Counted from the stretch's first letter, positions 1 through 6,264 are shown. The stretch is 6,423 nucleotides of DNA from an uncultured Clostridia bacterium (GCA_937907305.1 CALERQ010000173.1:1-6423), one strand, 5' to 3'. A program made the numbers and translations. Notes: a model not told the origin generated them from the sequence alone.

Positions 1-2
1 TT

Positions 3-41
3 GCCACCAAACGGGAGCTGCCGGATAACTGGGATCAGTAA
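3..41 (+). CDS. Possible C-terminal tail of an unidentified upstream gene (partial)
   Basis: The third frame reads ATKRELPDNWDQ and then stops at TAA (39-41). The charged, polar peptide looks like a normal protein C-terminus, and a strong intrinsic terminator follows 55 bp later, as expected at the end of a + strand gene. Twelve residues are too few to name a family. Frame 1 also stays open until a stop at 70-72 but gives a serine-rich, less protein-like peptide. The upstream gene could also end before the window, so this is a tentative call. Confidence 0.3.
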   Translation, partial: ATKRELPDNWDQ

Positions 42-96
42 AAGCAGCTCTTCCTTTGCAGTCGAAAGGTAATTGGTATATAAAATGAGATAACGG

Positions 97-125
97 AAAG
101 CGTCTGCTGTGGCAGACGCTTTTTT
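97..125 (+). terminator. Strong intrinsic terminator of the upstream gene
   Basis: Arms at 97-107 and 112-122 form an 11-bp perfect stem (core GCGTCTGC/GCAGACGC) with a four-base TGTG loop. The 3' arm runs into a T tract ending at 125. There is only a short A run on the 5' side, so termination is mainly in the + direction. It separates whatever lies upstream from the hydrogenase operon, which therefore needs its own promoter in the following leader. Confidence 0.9.
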
Positions 126-147
126 GTATACATTTCTCACATCGGGT

Positions 148-246
148 GTATCGATAAATGCAATACCGATATTACAGAAAAGCAATTCCCATGAGGTTTG
201 GGATGTGGTAGAATAGCCTTGGAAAGGTGCCACATAGTATCGATAC
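148..246. repeat. Two copies of GTATCGATA flanking the putative promoter
   Basis: The 9-mer GTATCGATA occurs at 148-156 and again at 237-245. The second copy extends to a perfect 10-bp palindrome, GTATCGATAC (237-246). The copies are 89 bp apart, one upstream of and one just downstream of the candidate promoter at 186-214. That placement would suit a regulator binding two operators. Rex is the obvious candidate regulator, but the sequence does not resemble the usual TTGTGA- or TTGTTAA-type Rex half-sites. Flanking bases of the two copies do not match. The repeat is seen directly; the operator role is speculation. Confidence 0.3.
186..214 (+). promoter_or_regulatory. Candidate sigma-A-type extended -10 promoter for the operon
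   Basis: TAGAAT at 209-214 matches five of six bases of TATAAT and is preceded by TGG (206-208), the extended -10 TGn motif. Seventeen bases upstream, TTCCCA (186-191) is a four-of-six -35 element. Transcription would start near 221, giving a leader of about 60 nt before the rex start at 282. No riboswitch-like fold is apparent in that leader. A second, weaker AT-rich candidate (TATAAA at 79-84) lies before the terminator and is unlikely to drive the operon. Confidence 0.45.
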
Positions 247-263
247 CGCACCAACGGATTGAC

Positions 264-271
264 GAGAAGGG
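264..271 (+). promoter_or_regulatory. Ribosome binding site that fixes the rex start at 282
   Basis: GAGAAGGG lies ten bases upstream of the ATG at 282. The same reading frame is open from an ATG at 198, but that start lacks a good Shine-Dalgarno sequence, falls inside the candidate promoter, and adds 28 residues not expected for Rex. Confidence 0.6.
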
Positions 272-281
272 AAAGAAGACT

Positions 282-893
282 ATGAATACCAAAGAGATCA
301 AAAGAGCTACAATAGGCCGACTGCCGCAGTACCTGCGGTATATCAGCTCCCTGCCGCAGGAGATCACCACCGTTTCCGCCACCGGCATCGCCAAGGCACT
401 GGACCTGGGCGAGGTGCAGGTGCGAAAGGATCTGGGTGCCGTATGCGGCGCGGGGCGCCCCCGTGTGGGCTATGACCGTGCCGAGCTGACCGCCTGCCTG
501 GAGGATTGCCTGGGTGGTCGCCCGGCGGCAGCGGTAATAGTGGGTGCTGGCAAGCTGGGCCGCGCGCTGCTGGATTACGCCGGTTTTTCGGAATACGGCA
601 CCAATATCCTGGCGGCATTTGATTTGAATGTTCCGGCGGAGGGCGACCGCAGTGAGCTGAAGCCAGTGCTGCCCATGTCGGCGCTGGCGGATTTCTGCGC
701 CGCAAATAGTGTCAGTATCGGCATTGTTACGGTGCCTAAGGAAGCCGCACAGGCAGTGACCGATGTGCTGTACCGCAGCGGGGTACGGGCGTTCTGGTGC
801 TTTGCGCCCTGTCGCCTGCAGCTTCCGCCCGATGCCGTTATCCAGTACGAGAATTTGGCACTTTCTTTGGCGCACCTGAAGGCACGCCTGTAA
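282..893 (+). CDS. rex: Redox-sensing transcriptional repressor Rex
   Basis: Rex is a cytoplasmic dimeric repressor that binds operators when NAD+ dominates and releases them when NADH rises, switching on fermentative and hydrogenase genes. The 203-residue product has the family's usual length. Residues 1-65 form the winged-helix DNA-binding domain, with an ATIGRLPQYLRY start and the conserved VRKDL recognition region (47-51), followed by a GRPRVGY wing (58-64). Residues 84-175 form the Rossmann NAD(H) domain, with the glycine motif GAGKLG (88-93) and the acidic segment AAFD (111-114). The C-terminal FAPCRLQLP and ENLALSLAHL segments match the Rex region that packs against the dimer partner. 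It is first in the operon, suggesting autoregulation. No standard Rex box is visible upstream, so its target there is uncertain. I chose the ATG at 282 for its length and its ribosome site. Confidence 0.93.
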   Translation: MNTKEIKRATIGRLPQYLRYISSLPQEITTVSATGIAKALDLGEVQVRKDLGAVCGAGRPRVGYDRAELTACLEDCLGGRPAAAVIVGAGKLGRALLDYAGFSEYGTNILAAFDLNVPAEGDRSELKPVLPMSALADFCAANSVSIGIVTVPKEAAQAVTDVLYRSGVRAFWCFAPCRLQLPPDAVIQYENLALSLAHLKARL

Positions 894-911
894 CCGGAAG
901 GAGGTCGAGCG

Positions 912-1694
912 ATGAATCTGGATCGTATCATTTCGGTGCAGAACAGCATTACCGTTTTTCGGGATGGCGACCGCTGCCTGAAGGTTTTTAATGAGGACTG
1001 CGCCAAGGCGGATGTCATCAATGAGGCGCTAAACCAGGCCCGCATGGAGGAAACGACTGTCACGGTTCCCAAGATTTTAGAAGTGACCGAAGTAAATGGT
1101 AAGTGGGCCATTGTTTCGGAATACATCAAGGGCGAAAATTTGGAACAGCTGATGGCACGCTATCCAGAGAAGGCAGGGGAGTATATGGAGCTTTTTGCCT
1201 CTCTGCACTGCCATATCCACCAGCAGTCCTGCCCCATGTTCAAAAAGCTCAAGGATGAGCTTCAGCGCAATATCAACAGTTCGGAGCTTTCCGCCACCGA
1301 CCGGTATGACCTTTATTCCCGGCTGGAGCGGATCCCCAAATATAACGAGGTTTGCCACGGCAACTTTGTGCCGTCCAAGGTCATCATCAGCGCCGCGACC
1401 GGGGAACCGTATATCATCGATTGGTTCCATGCCACGCAGGGCAATGCCGCCGCGGATGCGGCCCTGACCTACCTGCTGCTGCGGATGCGAGGCCGCCGGG
1501 AGGAAGCTGAGCAGTACCTTGCCCTGTTCTGCGAGAAAAGCGGGATCGAACCGCATTATGTCCGTCGCTGGATGCCGTTGGTGGCAGCTTCCCAAACGGT
1601 AGTAGCCAATGCCCGCAGCCGCGCCGTGCTGCAGCGATGGATCGATGACCCCGCAGGGGCGCAAGAGATGGAAACAGAGGTGAATGAAGCATGA
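912..1694 (+). CDS. APH/CotS-fold kinase-like protein with altered catalytic loop
   Basis: This 260-residue protein has the layout of aminoglycoside phosphotransferase-fold kinases. It shows a short N-lobe with a candidate ATP-binding lysine, CLKVF (K24), a hinge-like VSEYIKGENL segment, a Brenner-type loop, CHGNFVPSK (148-156), and a metal-binding aspartate in YIIDW (D170). Family members normally have HGD...P.N in the loop. Here the catalytic Asp is Asn151 and the metal-ligand Asn is Lys156, so phosphotransfer may be lost or weak. The C-terminal part is helical. Translation starts from a full AAGGAGGT site (898-905), and the gene overlaps the next by 4 bp (ATGA). In this operon it may modify, or as a pseudokinase bind, the partner of the downstream phosphatase. 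The substrate is unknown, and resistance to aminoglycosides is not implied. Fold assignment is firm; role is inference. Confidence 0.75.
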   Translation: MNLDRIISVQNSITVFRDGDRCLKVFNEDCAKADVINEALNQARMEETTVTVPKILEVTEVNGKWAIVSEYIKGENLEQLMARYPEKAGEYMELFASLHCHIHQQSCPMFKKLKDELQRNINSSELSATDRYDLYSRLERIPKYNEVCHGNFVPSKVIISAATGEPYIIDWFHATQGNAAADAALTYLLLRMRGRREEAEQYLALFCEKSGIEPHYVRRWMPLVAASQTVVANARSRAVLQRWIDDPAGAQEMETEVNEA

Positions 1695-1939
1695 AAGTTA
1701 CAGTTTGTATCGGGTCTTCCTGTCATGTGCGCGGCTCCCGCCAGGTAGTGGAGCAGCTGCAGGATCTCATCCGGGATTATAACCTCAACGATGAGGTGGA
1801 GCTGTGCGGGTCCTTTTGTATGGGCCAGTGCCAGCTGGGTGTCTGTGTAAAGGTGGATGATGAGTTCTGCTCTGTCACGCCGGAGGGGACTCGTGCGTTC
1901 TTTGAGGAAAAGGTGCTGAAGCCTCTAAATAAGCAATAA
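1691..1939 (+). CDS. NuoE-like thioredoxin-fold [2Fe-2S] ferredoxin
   Basis: An 82-residue stand-alone protein of the thioredoxin-like [2Fe-2S] ferredoxin family, related to the C-terminal half of NuoE/HydC. The cluster ligands are most likely C6 and C11 (CIGSSC) plus C43 and C47 (FCMGQC), followed by the typical VKVDD strand. C39 and C52 are additional cysteines. It lacks the helical N-terminal domain of full NuoE and has no NuoF-like flavin/NADH partner in the window, so it is not evidently part of an electron-bifurcating HydABC complex. It begins inside the stop of the kinase-like gene (ATGA overlap) with an AGAGGTGA site (1676-1683), and lies 26 bp before the sensory hydrogenase. A likely role is one-electron transfer to or from that hydrogenase, in the cytoplasm. 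The partner is inferred from gene order only. Confidence 0.85.
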   Translation: MKVTVCIGSSCHVRGSRQVVEQLQDLIRDYNLNDEVELCGSFCMGQCQLGVCVKVDDEFCSVTPEGTRAFFEEKVLKPLNKQ

Positions 1940-1965
1940 ACCGCCACGGCGGGGAGGAAGCTTCT

Positions 1966-3636
1966 ATGGAATGTTTGACCCTGAAAAAAGCCAACTGCAA
2001 AAACTGCTATAAATGCATCCGCCACTGTCCGGTCAAGGCTATCCGTTTTTCAGGCAACCAGGCGTATATCATCCAGGATGAATGCATCATGTGCGGCCAG
2101 TGCTTTGTGGTCTGCCCGCAGGATGCCAAGCAGATCGTCAGCGAAGTAGGCAAGGTGCGGGTAATGCTGCAAAGCGGCGCACCGGTGGTGGCCAGTCTGG
2201 CCCCCTCCTTCATTGCCAATTACGCCGGCAGCGGTATAGAGGAGCTGCGGGAGGCCCTGAAAAAGCTGGGCTTCTATGATGCTGAGGAAACCGCTTTGGG
2301 TGCTACGGTGGTCAAGCGGGAATACGACCGCATGGTGGAGGAGGAAAACCGGGATATTATCATTTCCTCCTGCTGCCCGTCGGTCAATCTGCTCATCCGC
2401 CGGTATTATCCGGCGTTGTTGGGATATCTGGCGCCGGTTATGTCCCCCATGCAGGCCCACTGCGCTGATATTAAGCGCCGCATCTCCGGCGCTAAAACAG
2501 TCTTCATCGGGCCCTGTGTGGCCAAAAAGGAAGAAGCCCAGGAATGCGACGAAGTGGATGCCGTGCTGACCTTTGATGAGCTGACCGAATGGCTGAACCA
2601 GGAGAATATCGCTGTGCAGCCGGCCCGCGAGCTGAAAAAGGGCGGTCGGGCACGGCTGTTCCCCACGGCAGGGGGGATTCTGCGCTGCATGGAAAAGCCC
2701 AATGCGGACTATACCTACATGGCGGTGGATGGTGCCCAAAACTGCCTGGAGGTGCTGGAGGACCTGCTGCATGGCGGGCTGCACCACTGCTTCATTGAAA
2801 TGTCGGTGTGTACCGGCAGTTGTGTGGGCGGGCCGGTCATGGAGAAATTCCATCGTTCCCCGGTGCGGGATTACCAGGCGGTGGACCGTGTGACCGGGCA
2901 GCAGGACTTTGACCTGTCCCAGCCTACCCCGGCCCAGTTGGGTCAAAAGCGCCTACCGCTCATCAAGGAACGCCACCTGCCCTCGGAACGGGAGCTTGCC
3001 GAAATTCTGCGGCAGATGGGTAAAAAGAAGCCGGAGGATGAGCTGAACTGCGGTTCCTGCGGCTATAATACCTGCCGGGAAAAGGCTATTGCCGTTTATC
3101 AGGGCAAGGCGGAAATCTCTATGTGCCTGCCGTACCTGAAGGAACGAGCCGAGAGCTTTACCGGAAATATCGTCAATAATTCGCCGAACGGCTTTATCCT
3201 GCTCAATGAAAAGCTGGAGATTCAGCAGATCAACCGGGCAGCGCTGCTGATGATGAATCTGTCCTCTCCTTCTGATGTAACGGGAGAACCGGTTGTCCGT
3301 GTGCTGGATCCGGGGGATTTCTTCACCGTATTGGAAAGTGGGCAGAGCATCGAGAAAAAGCGTATCTATCTTTCGGAATACGACCGCTACGCCGAGGAGA
3401 CCATCATCCCGGATCACGAGTTCCATCAGATCATTTGTATCCTGCGGGATGTGACCGAGGAGGAACGGGTCCGCCGTCAAAAGGAAGAGCTCAGCCGGCA
3501 GACTGCCGAGATTGCGGATGGCGTGGTGGCCAAGCAGATGCGCATTGTGCAGGAGATTGCCTCCCTGCTGGGCGAAACGGCCGCTGAGACCAAGATCGCC
3601 CTGTATAAATTGAAAGGTTCGGTATCCGATGAATGA
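1966..3636 (+). CDS. hydS: Sensory [FeFe] hydrogenase with PAS domain (HydS, group C type)
   Basis: A 556-residue putative H2 sensor. Residues 11-57 hold two [4Fe-4S] ferredoxin motifs (C11, C14, C17, C21 and C40, C43, C46, C50). Residues 70-300 form the H-cluster domain: L1 SSCCPS (C136, C137), L2 GPCVAKKEE (C184, K187), and L3 EMSVCTGSC (C282, C286). The Met that precedes the L3 cysteine in catalytic enzymes is replaced (S280), as is the Met of the usual MPC in L2 (G182). An extra cluster motif, C362-x2-C365-x4-C370-x16-C387, leads into a PAS domain (about 395-495) and a terminal helix/coiled coil (about 496-550). No kinase, cyclase or DNA-binding output domain is present, so signalling must go through a partner. 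The phosphatase gene overlaps it by 8 bp. Its start has a GGAGG site (1953-1957). Group assignment is from motifs and layout; sensing is not proven. Confidence 0.9.
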   Translation: MECLTLKKANCKNCYKCIRHCPVKAIRFSGNQAYIIQDECIMCGQCFVVCPQDAKQIVSEVGKVRVMLQSGAPVVASLAPSFIANYAGSGIEELREALKKLGFYDAEETALGATVVKREYDRMVEEENRDIIISSCCPSVNLLIRRYYPALLGYLAPVMSPMQAHCADIKRRISGAKTVFIGPCVAKKEEAQECDEVDAVLTFDELTEWLNQENIAVQPARELKKGGRARLFPTAGGILRCMEKPNADYTYMAVDGAQNCLEVLEDLLHGGLHHCFIEMSVCTGSCVGGPVMEKFHRSPVRDYQAVDRVTGQQDFDLSQPTPAQLGQKRLPLIKERHLPSERELAEILRQMGKKKPEDELNCGSCGYNTCREKAIAVYQGKAEISMCLPYLKERAESFTGNIVNNSPNGFILLNEKLEIQQINRAALLMMNLSSPSDVTGEPVVRVLDPGDFFTVLESGQSIEKKRIYLSEYDRYAEETIIPDHEFHQIICILRDVTEEERVRRQKEELSRQTAEIADGVVAKQMRIVQEIASLLGETAAETKIALYKLKGSVSDE

Positions 3637-4804
3637 CCTGTGTGTAGAGATCGGCTACAATATCATCAACCATGTGGGCGAGGAGCTGTGCGGCGACCAT
3701 GTGGAATCGGTAGGGCAGGGGGAGGATTCCTCAGTGCTGGTACTGGCTGATGGCCTGGGCAGCGGGGTAAAAGCCAATATTCTCTCCATCCTTACTTCCC
3801 GTATCATTTCTACTATGATTGCCGAGGGGCTGCCGCTGGAGGAGTGTGTCAAGGCCATTGCGGCTACGCTTCCCATCTGTTCGGTGCGTAAGGTGGCCTA
3901 TTCCACCTTTACCATCATCCGCCTTATCAATAATGAGATGGCCGAGATCATCTGCTACGATAATCCCCCCGTCATTCTTATCCGGAACGGTGTGCCCACC
4001 GATCTGCCCGGCCGGGATATGATCGTGGGGGGAGATAAAAAAGTGCATAAATCCGAGCTGCGCCTGCAGGAAGGGGATATCCTGGTAGCGGTGAGCGATG
4101 GCTGTCCTCATGCCGGCATTGGGGTGGCGTATAACTTTGGCTGGCAGCTAAAGGACATTGCCGATTTTATAGCGACCGCTTCGGTGGCCGGTTACAATGC
4201 CAAGACGCTTTCTACCATGCTGGTGGAGGAGTGTGACCGCCTGTATGGCGGCAAACCGGGAGATGATGCCACCGCCTGCGTGGTGCGGGTACGCCGCCGC
4301 GCGCCGGTCAATATTCTGTTTGGCCCACCCCGCAACCGGGATGATGACGCCCGCATGATGACGCTGTTCTTTTCTAAGGGCGGCAAGCGCATTATCTGCG
4401 GCGGCACCACGGCGTCTATTGCTTCGCAGTATCTGGGGTCACCCATTACCACCGAACTGCACTACCAAAGCAGCGGCCTGCCGCCCATTGCCCATATGGA
4501 GGGTGTGGATCTGGTGACAGAGGGTATTATTACCATCAGTCGGGTCATTGAGTATGCCAAGGATGTGCTGGACCAAAATGAACGCCATGAAGAATGGGGT
4601 TATGGCCACGACGGTGCCTGTCTCATCAGCCGGATGCTGTTTGAGGAAGCGACGGATGTCAATTTCTTTGTCGGTCGGGCGGTGAACCCCGCCCATCAGG
4701 ACCCCAACCTGCCCATCAGCTTTAATATCAAAATGAAGCTGGTGGAGGAGCTCTCCGAGCTGCTGCGTAAAATGGGCAAGCGGATCAAGGTCATGTATTT
4801 CTGA
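3629..4804 (+). CDS. SpoIIE/PP2C-type serine phosphatase with extra C-terminal domain
   Basis: A 391-residue soluble protein whose first 220 residues have the PP2C metal-dependent phosphatase motifs: GDH (22-24), ADGLGSG (40-46), VSDG (155-158) and GDDATAC (211-217). The aspartates D23, D41, D157 and D212/D213 are the expected metal ligands, so catalysis looks intact. Substrates would be phosphoserine or phosphothreonine proteins. There is no N-terminal sensor or membrane segment. Residues about 225-391 form a second, unrecognised domain with a GGKRIICGGTTAS segment (251-263) and a conserved-looking EEWGYGHDGA stretch (321-330). Translation starts in the last codons of hydS with only a weak AAAGG site (3613-3617), suggesting coupling and near-equal dose. 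It is probably the output partner of the sensory hydrogenase. Identity as a phosphatase is strong; the substrate is unknown. Confidence 0.88.
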   Translation: MNDLCVEIGYNIINHVGEELCGDHVESVGQGEDSSVLVLADGLGSGVKANILSILTSRIISTMIAEGLPLEECVKAIAATLPICSVRKVAYSTFTIIRLINNEMAEIICYDNPPVILIRNGVPTDLPGRDMIVGGDKKVHKSELRLQEGDILVAVSDGCPHAGIGVAYNFGWQLKDIADFIATASVAGYNAKTLSTMLVEECDRLYGGKPGDDATACVVRVRRRAPVNILFGPPRNRDDDARMMTLFFSKGGKRIICGGTTASIASQYLGSPITTELHYQSSGLPPIAHMEGVDLVTEGIITISRVIEYAKDVLDQNERHEEWGYGHDGACLISRMLFEEATDVNFFVGRAVNPAHQDPNLPISFNIKMKLVEELSELLRKMGKRIKVMYF

Positions 4805-4810
4805 AAAAAT

Positions 4811-4819
4811 AAGGGGGAA
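4811..4819 (+). promoter_or_regulatory. Ribosome binding site of the group B hydrogenase
   Basis: AAGGGGGAA sits in the 18-bp gap after the phosphatase stop and before the ATG at 4823. It supports that start and independent translation of the last gene, unlike the overlapped phosphatase start. Confidence 0.6.
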
Positions 4820-4822
4820 CCC

Positions 4823-6253
4823 ATGAGAAAGTTTGATACCAAGGTGCAGTACCTGAAATACAAGGTGCTGCGGGAGGTGGCACGGCAGGCCTGGAACGAT
4901 ACTCTGCTGGATAATGTTATGTCCATTCCGCGGGAGCTGGCGCCCCGCAATGCCGAAACCATCTATTGCTGTGTCTACAAGGAGCGTGCTATCCTGAGCG
5001 AACGGGTACGCATGGCCATGGGCGGCAATAAGCAGAACCCCAATGTCATCGAGGTCATTGATATTGCCTGCGATGAGTGCCCCATGGGCGGCTATGAGGT
5101 TACTAATTCCTGCCGTGGCTGCTTGGCCCGCCGGTGTGAGGATGTCTGTCCCAAGGGGGCTATCACCTTCCACAACCATGTGGCACACATCGATAAGGCT
5201 AAATGTGTGGACTGCGGTGCCTGCGCCAGGGTCTGTCCTTATTCCGCCATTGTGGACCGCAAGCGTCCCTGCGAAAACGCCTGCAAGATCAAGGCCATCA
5301 CCATGAATGAGAATAAGGCTGCCGCTATCGATAACAACACCTGCATTTCCTGCGGGGCGTGTGTCTATCAGTGCCCCTTTGGTGCCATTACCGATAAATC
5401 TTATATCCTTAATGTCATTGATATGATAAAAAAGAGCGAGGAAAACCGCAAGTACCATGTCTACGCGGTCATTGCCCCCTCCATCTCCAGCCAGTTTACC
5501 TATGCCAAGCTGGGGCAGGTCGTCACTGGGCTGCACCGGTTGGGGTTTTACTCGGTGGTGGAAGCTGCCCTGGGTGCTGATATGGTGGCCGATGCCGAAA
5601 GCCGTGAATTGGTGGAAAAGGGTTTCCTCACCAGCTCCTGCTGCCCCGGATTCGTTAGCTATATTGAAAAGGCCTTCCCGGAAATGAAGCCTTTTATTTC
5701 TCACAATCTTTCCCCGATGGCCACCATTGCCCGCTATTTGAAGGAGCACGATGCAGCGGCCAAGGTTGTCTTTATTGGCCCCTGCACAGCCAAAAAAGGG
5801 GAGGCTGCCAAGCCGGAAGTCCGTCCCTATGTAGATGCTGCAATGACCTTTGAGGAGCTGCAGGCACTGTTCGATAGCCGGGAAATCGATATCACTGCGT
5901 TGGAGGAAGGAGTGTTGGATGAGGCCTCTTACTTCGGACGCATCTTTGCCCGCTGCGGCGGTCTGGCGGAAGCGGTGGCCCAGGGTATCAAGGAGCATGG
6001 CCACACCGATTTTGAGTTGAAAGCGACCTCCTGTGACGGTATTGAGCAGTGCCGCATTGCTCTTTTCAAAAAGAGCAAAAACCTGCTGGATGCTAACTTC
6101 ATTGAGGGAATGGCCTGCACCGGTGGGTGCATCGGTGGGGCGGGGTGCCTGACCCACGGCCCCCGCAGCCGTGCCGAGGTAGATAAATACGGAATGGAAG
6201 CCAACGATAAAACCATTACCGAGGCGTTGGCAGCCCTGGAGCCTAAGTCCTAA
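4823..6253 (+). CDS. Monomeric [FeFe] hydrogenase, group B-like
   Basis: A 476-residue iron-only hydrogenase, probably cytoplasmic and ferredoxin-linked, interconverting protons and H2. Residues 1-82 have no recognised domain. Residues 83-184 carry a cysteine-rich ferredoxin region with CP-ending motifs at C97-C109, C128-C138 and C174-C184, plus C83/C86 and C150/C154, enough for at least three [4Fe-4S] clusters. The H-cluster domain has L1 TSSCCPGF (C273 at the proton-shuttle position, C274 a ligand), L2 GPCTAKKGE (C321, K324) and L3 EGMACTGGCIGGAGC (C432, C436). GPC instead of MPC, and the GGAGC end of L3 instead of a GGGQP-type ending, fit group B rather than group A. No NADH- or flavin-binding part exists. 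It is the last gene, ending 11 bp before a terminator hairpin. The physiological direction (H2 production or uptake) cannot be read from the sequence. No maturation genes (hydE, hydF, hydG) are in the window. Confidence 0.92.
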   Translation: MRKFDTKVQYLKYKVLREVARQAWNDTLLDNVMSIPRELAPRNAETIYCCVYKERAILSERVRMAMGGNKQNPNVIEVIDIACDECPMGGYEVTNSCRGCLARRCEDVCPKGAITFHNHVAHIDKAKCVDCGACARVCPYSAIVDRKRPCENACKIKAITMNENKAAAIDNNTCISCGACVYQCPFGAITDKSYILNVIDMIKKSEENRKYHVYAVIAPSISSQFTYAKLGQVVTGLHRLGFYSVVEAALGADMVADAESRELVEKGFLTSSCCPGFVSYIEKAFPEMKPFISHNLSPMATIARYLKEHDAAAKVVFIGPCTAKKGEAAKPEVRPYVDAAMTFEELQALFDSREIDITALEEGVLDEASYFGRIFARCGGLAEAVAQGIKEHGHTDFELKATSCDGIEQCRIALFKKSKNLLDANFIEGMACTGGCIGGAGCLTHGPRSRAEVDKYGMEANDKTITEALAALEPKS

Positions 6254-6264
6254 ACATGAAACAG

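Noticed and set aside
198..281. Upstream extension of rex to the ATG at 198
   Set aside because: It would overlap the candidate promoter, has no good ribosome site, and adds residues not expected for Rex. The start at 282 has a suitable site and gives the usual length.
126..281. Riboswitch or leader RNA before rex
   Set aside because: The expected transcript leader is only about 60 nt and shows no recognisable aptamer or terminator/antiterminator pair.
912..1694. Aminoglycoside resistance phosphotransferase
   Set aside because: The fold is related, but key loop residues are changed, and the setting is a hydrogenase operon rather than a resistance locus.
2050..2946. 298-codon open frame on the minus strand
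   Set aside because: It is the shadow of the HydS H-cluster domain. No family motifs or operon context support it.
1691..3636. Electron-bifurcating HydABC hydrogenase complex
   Set aside because: A NuoE-like protein precedes a hydrogenase, but there is no NuoF/HydB flavoprotein. The hydrogenase has a PAS domain and group C-like motifs.
4439..6157. Long open frame of 572 codons on the minus strand
   Set aside because: It lies antisense to the phosphatase end and the group B hydrogenase, whose + strand products have clear catalytic motifs. The minus product shows no recognisable domain. Long antisense frames are common in GC-rich genes.
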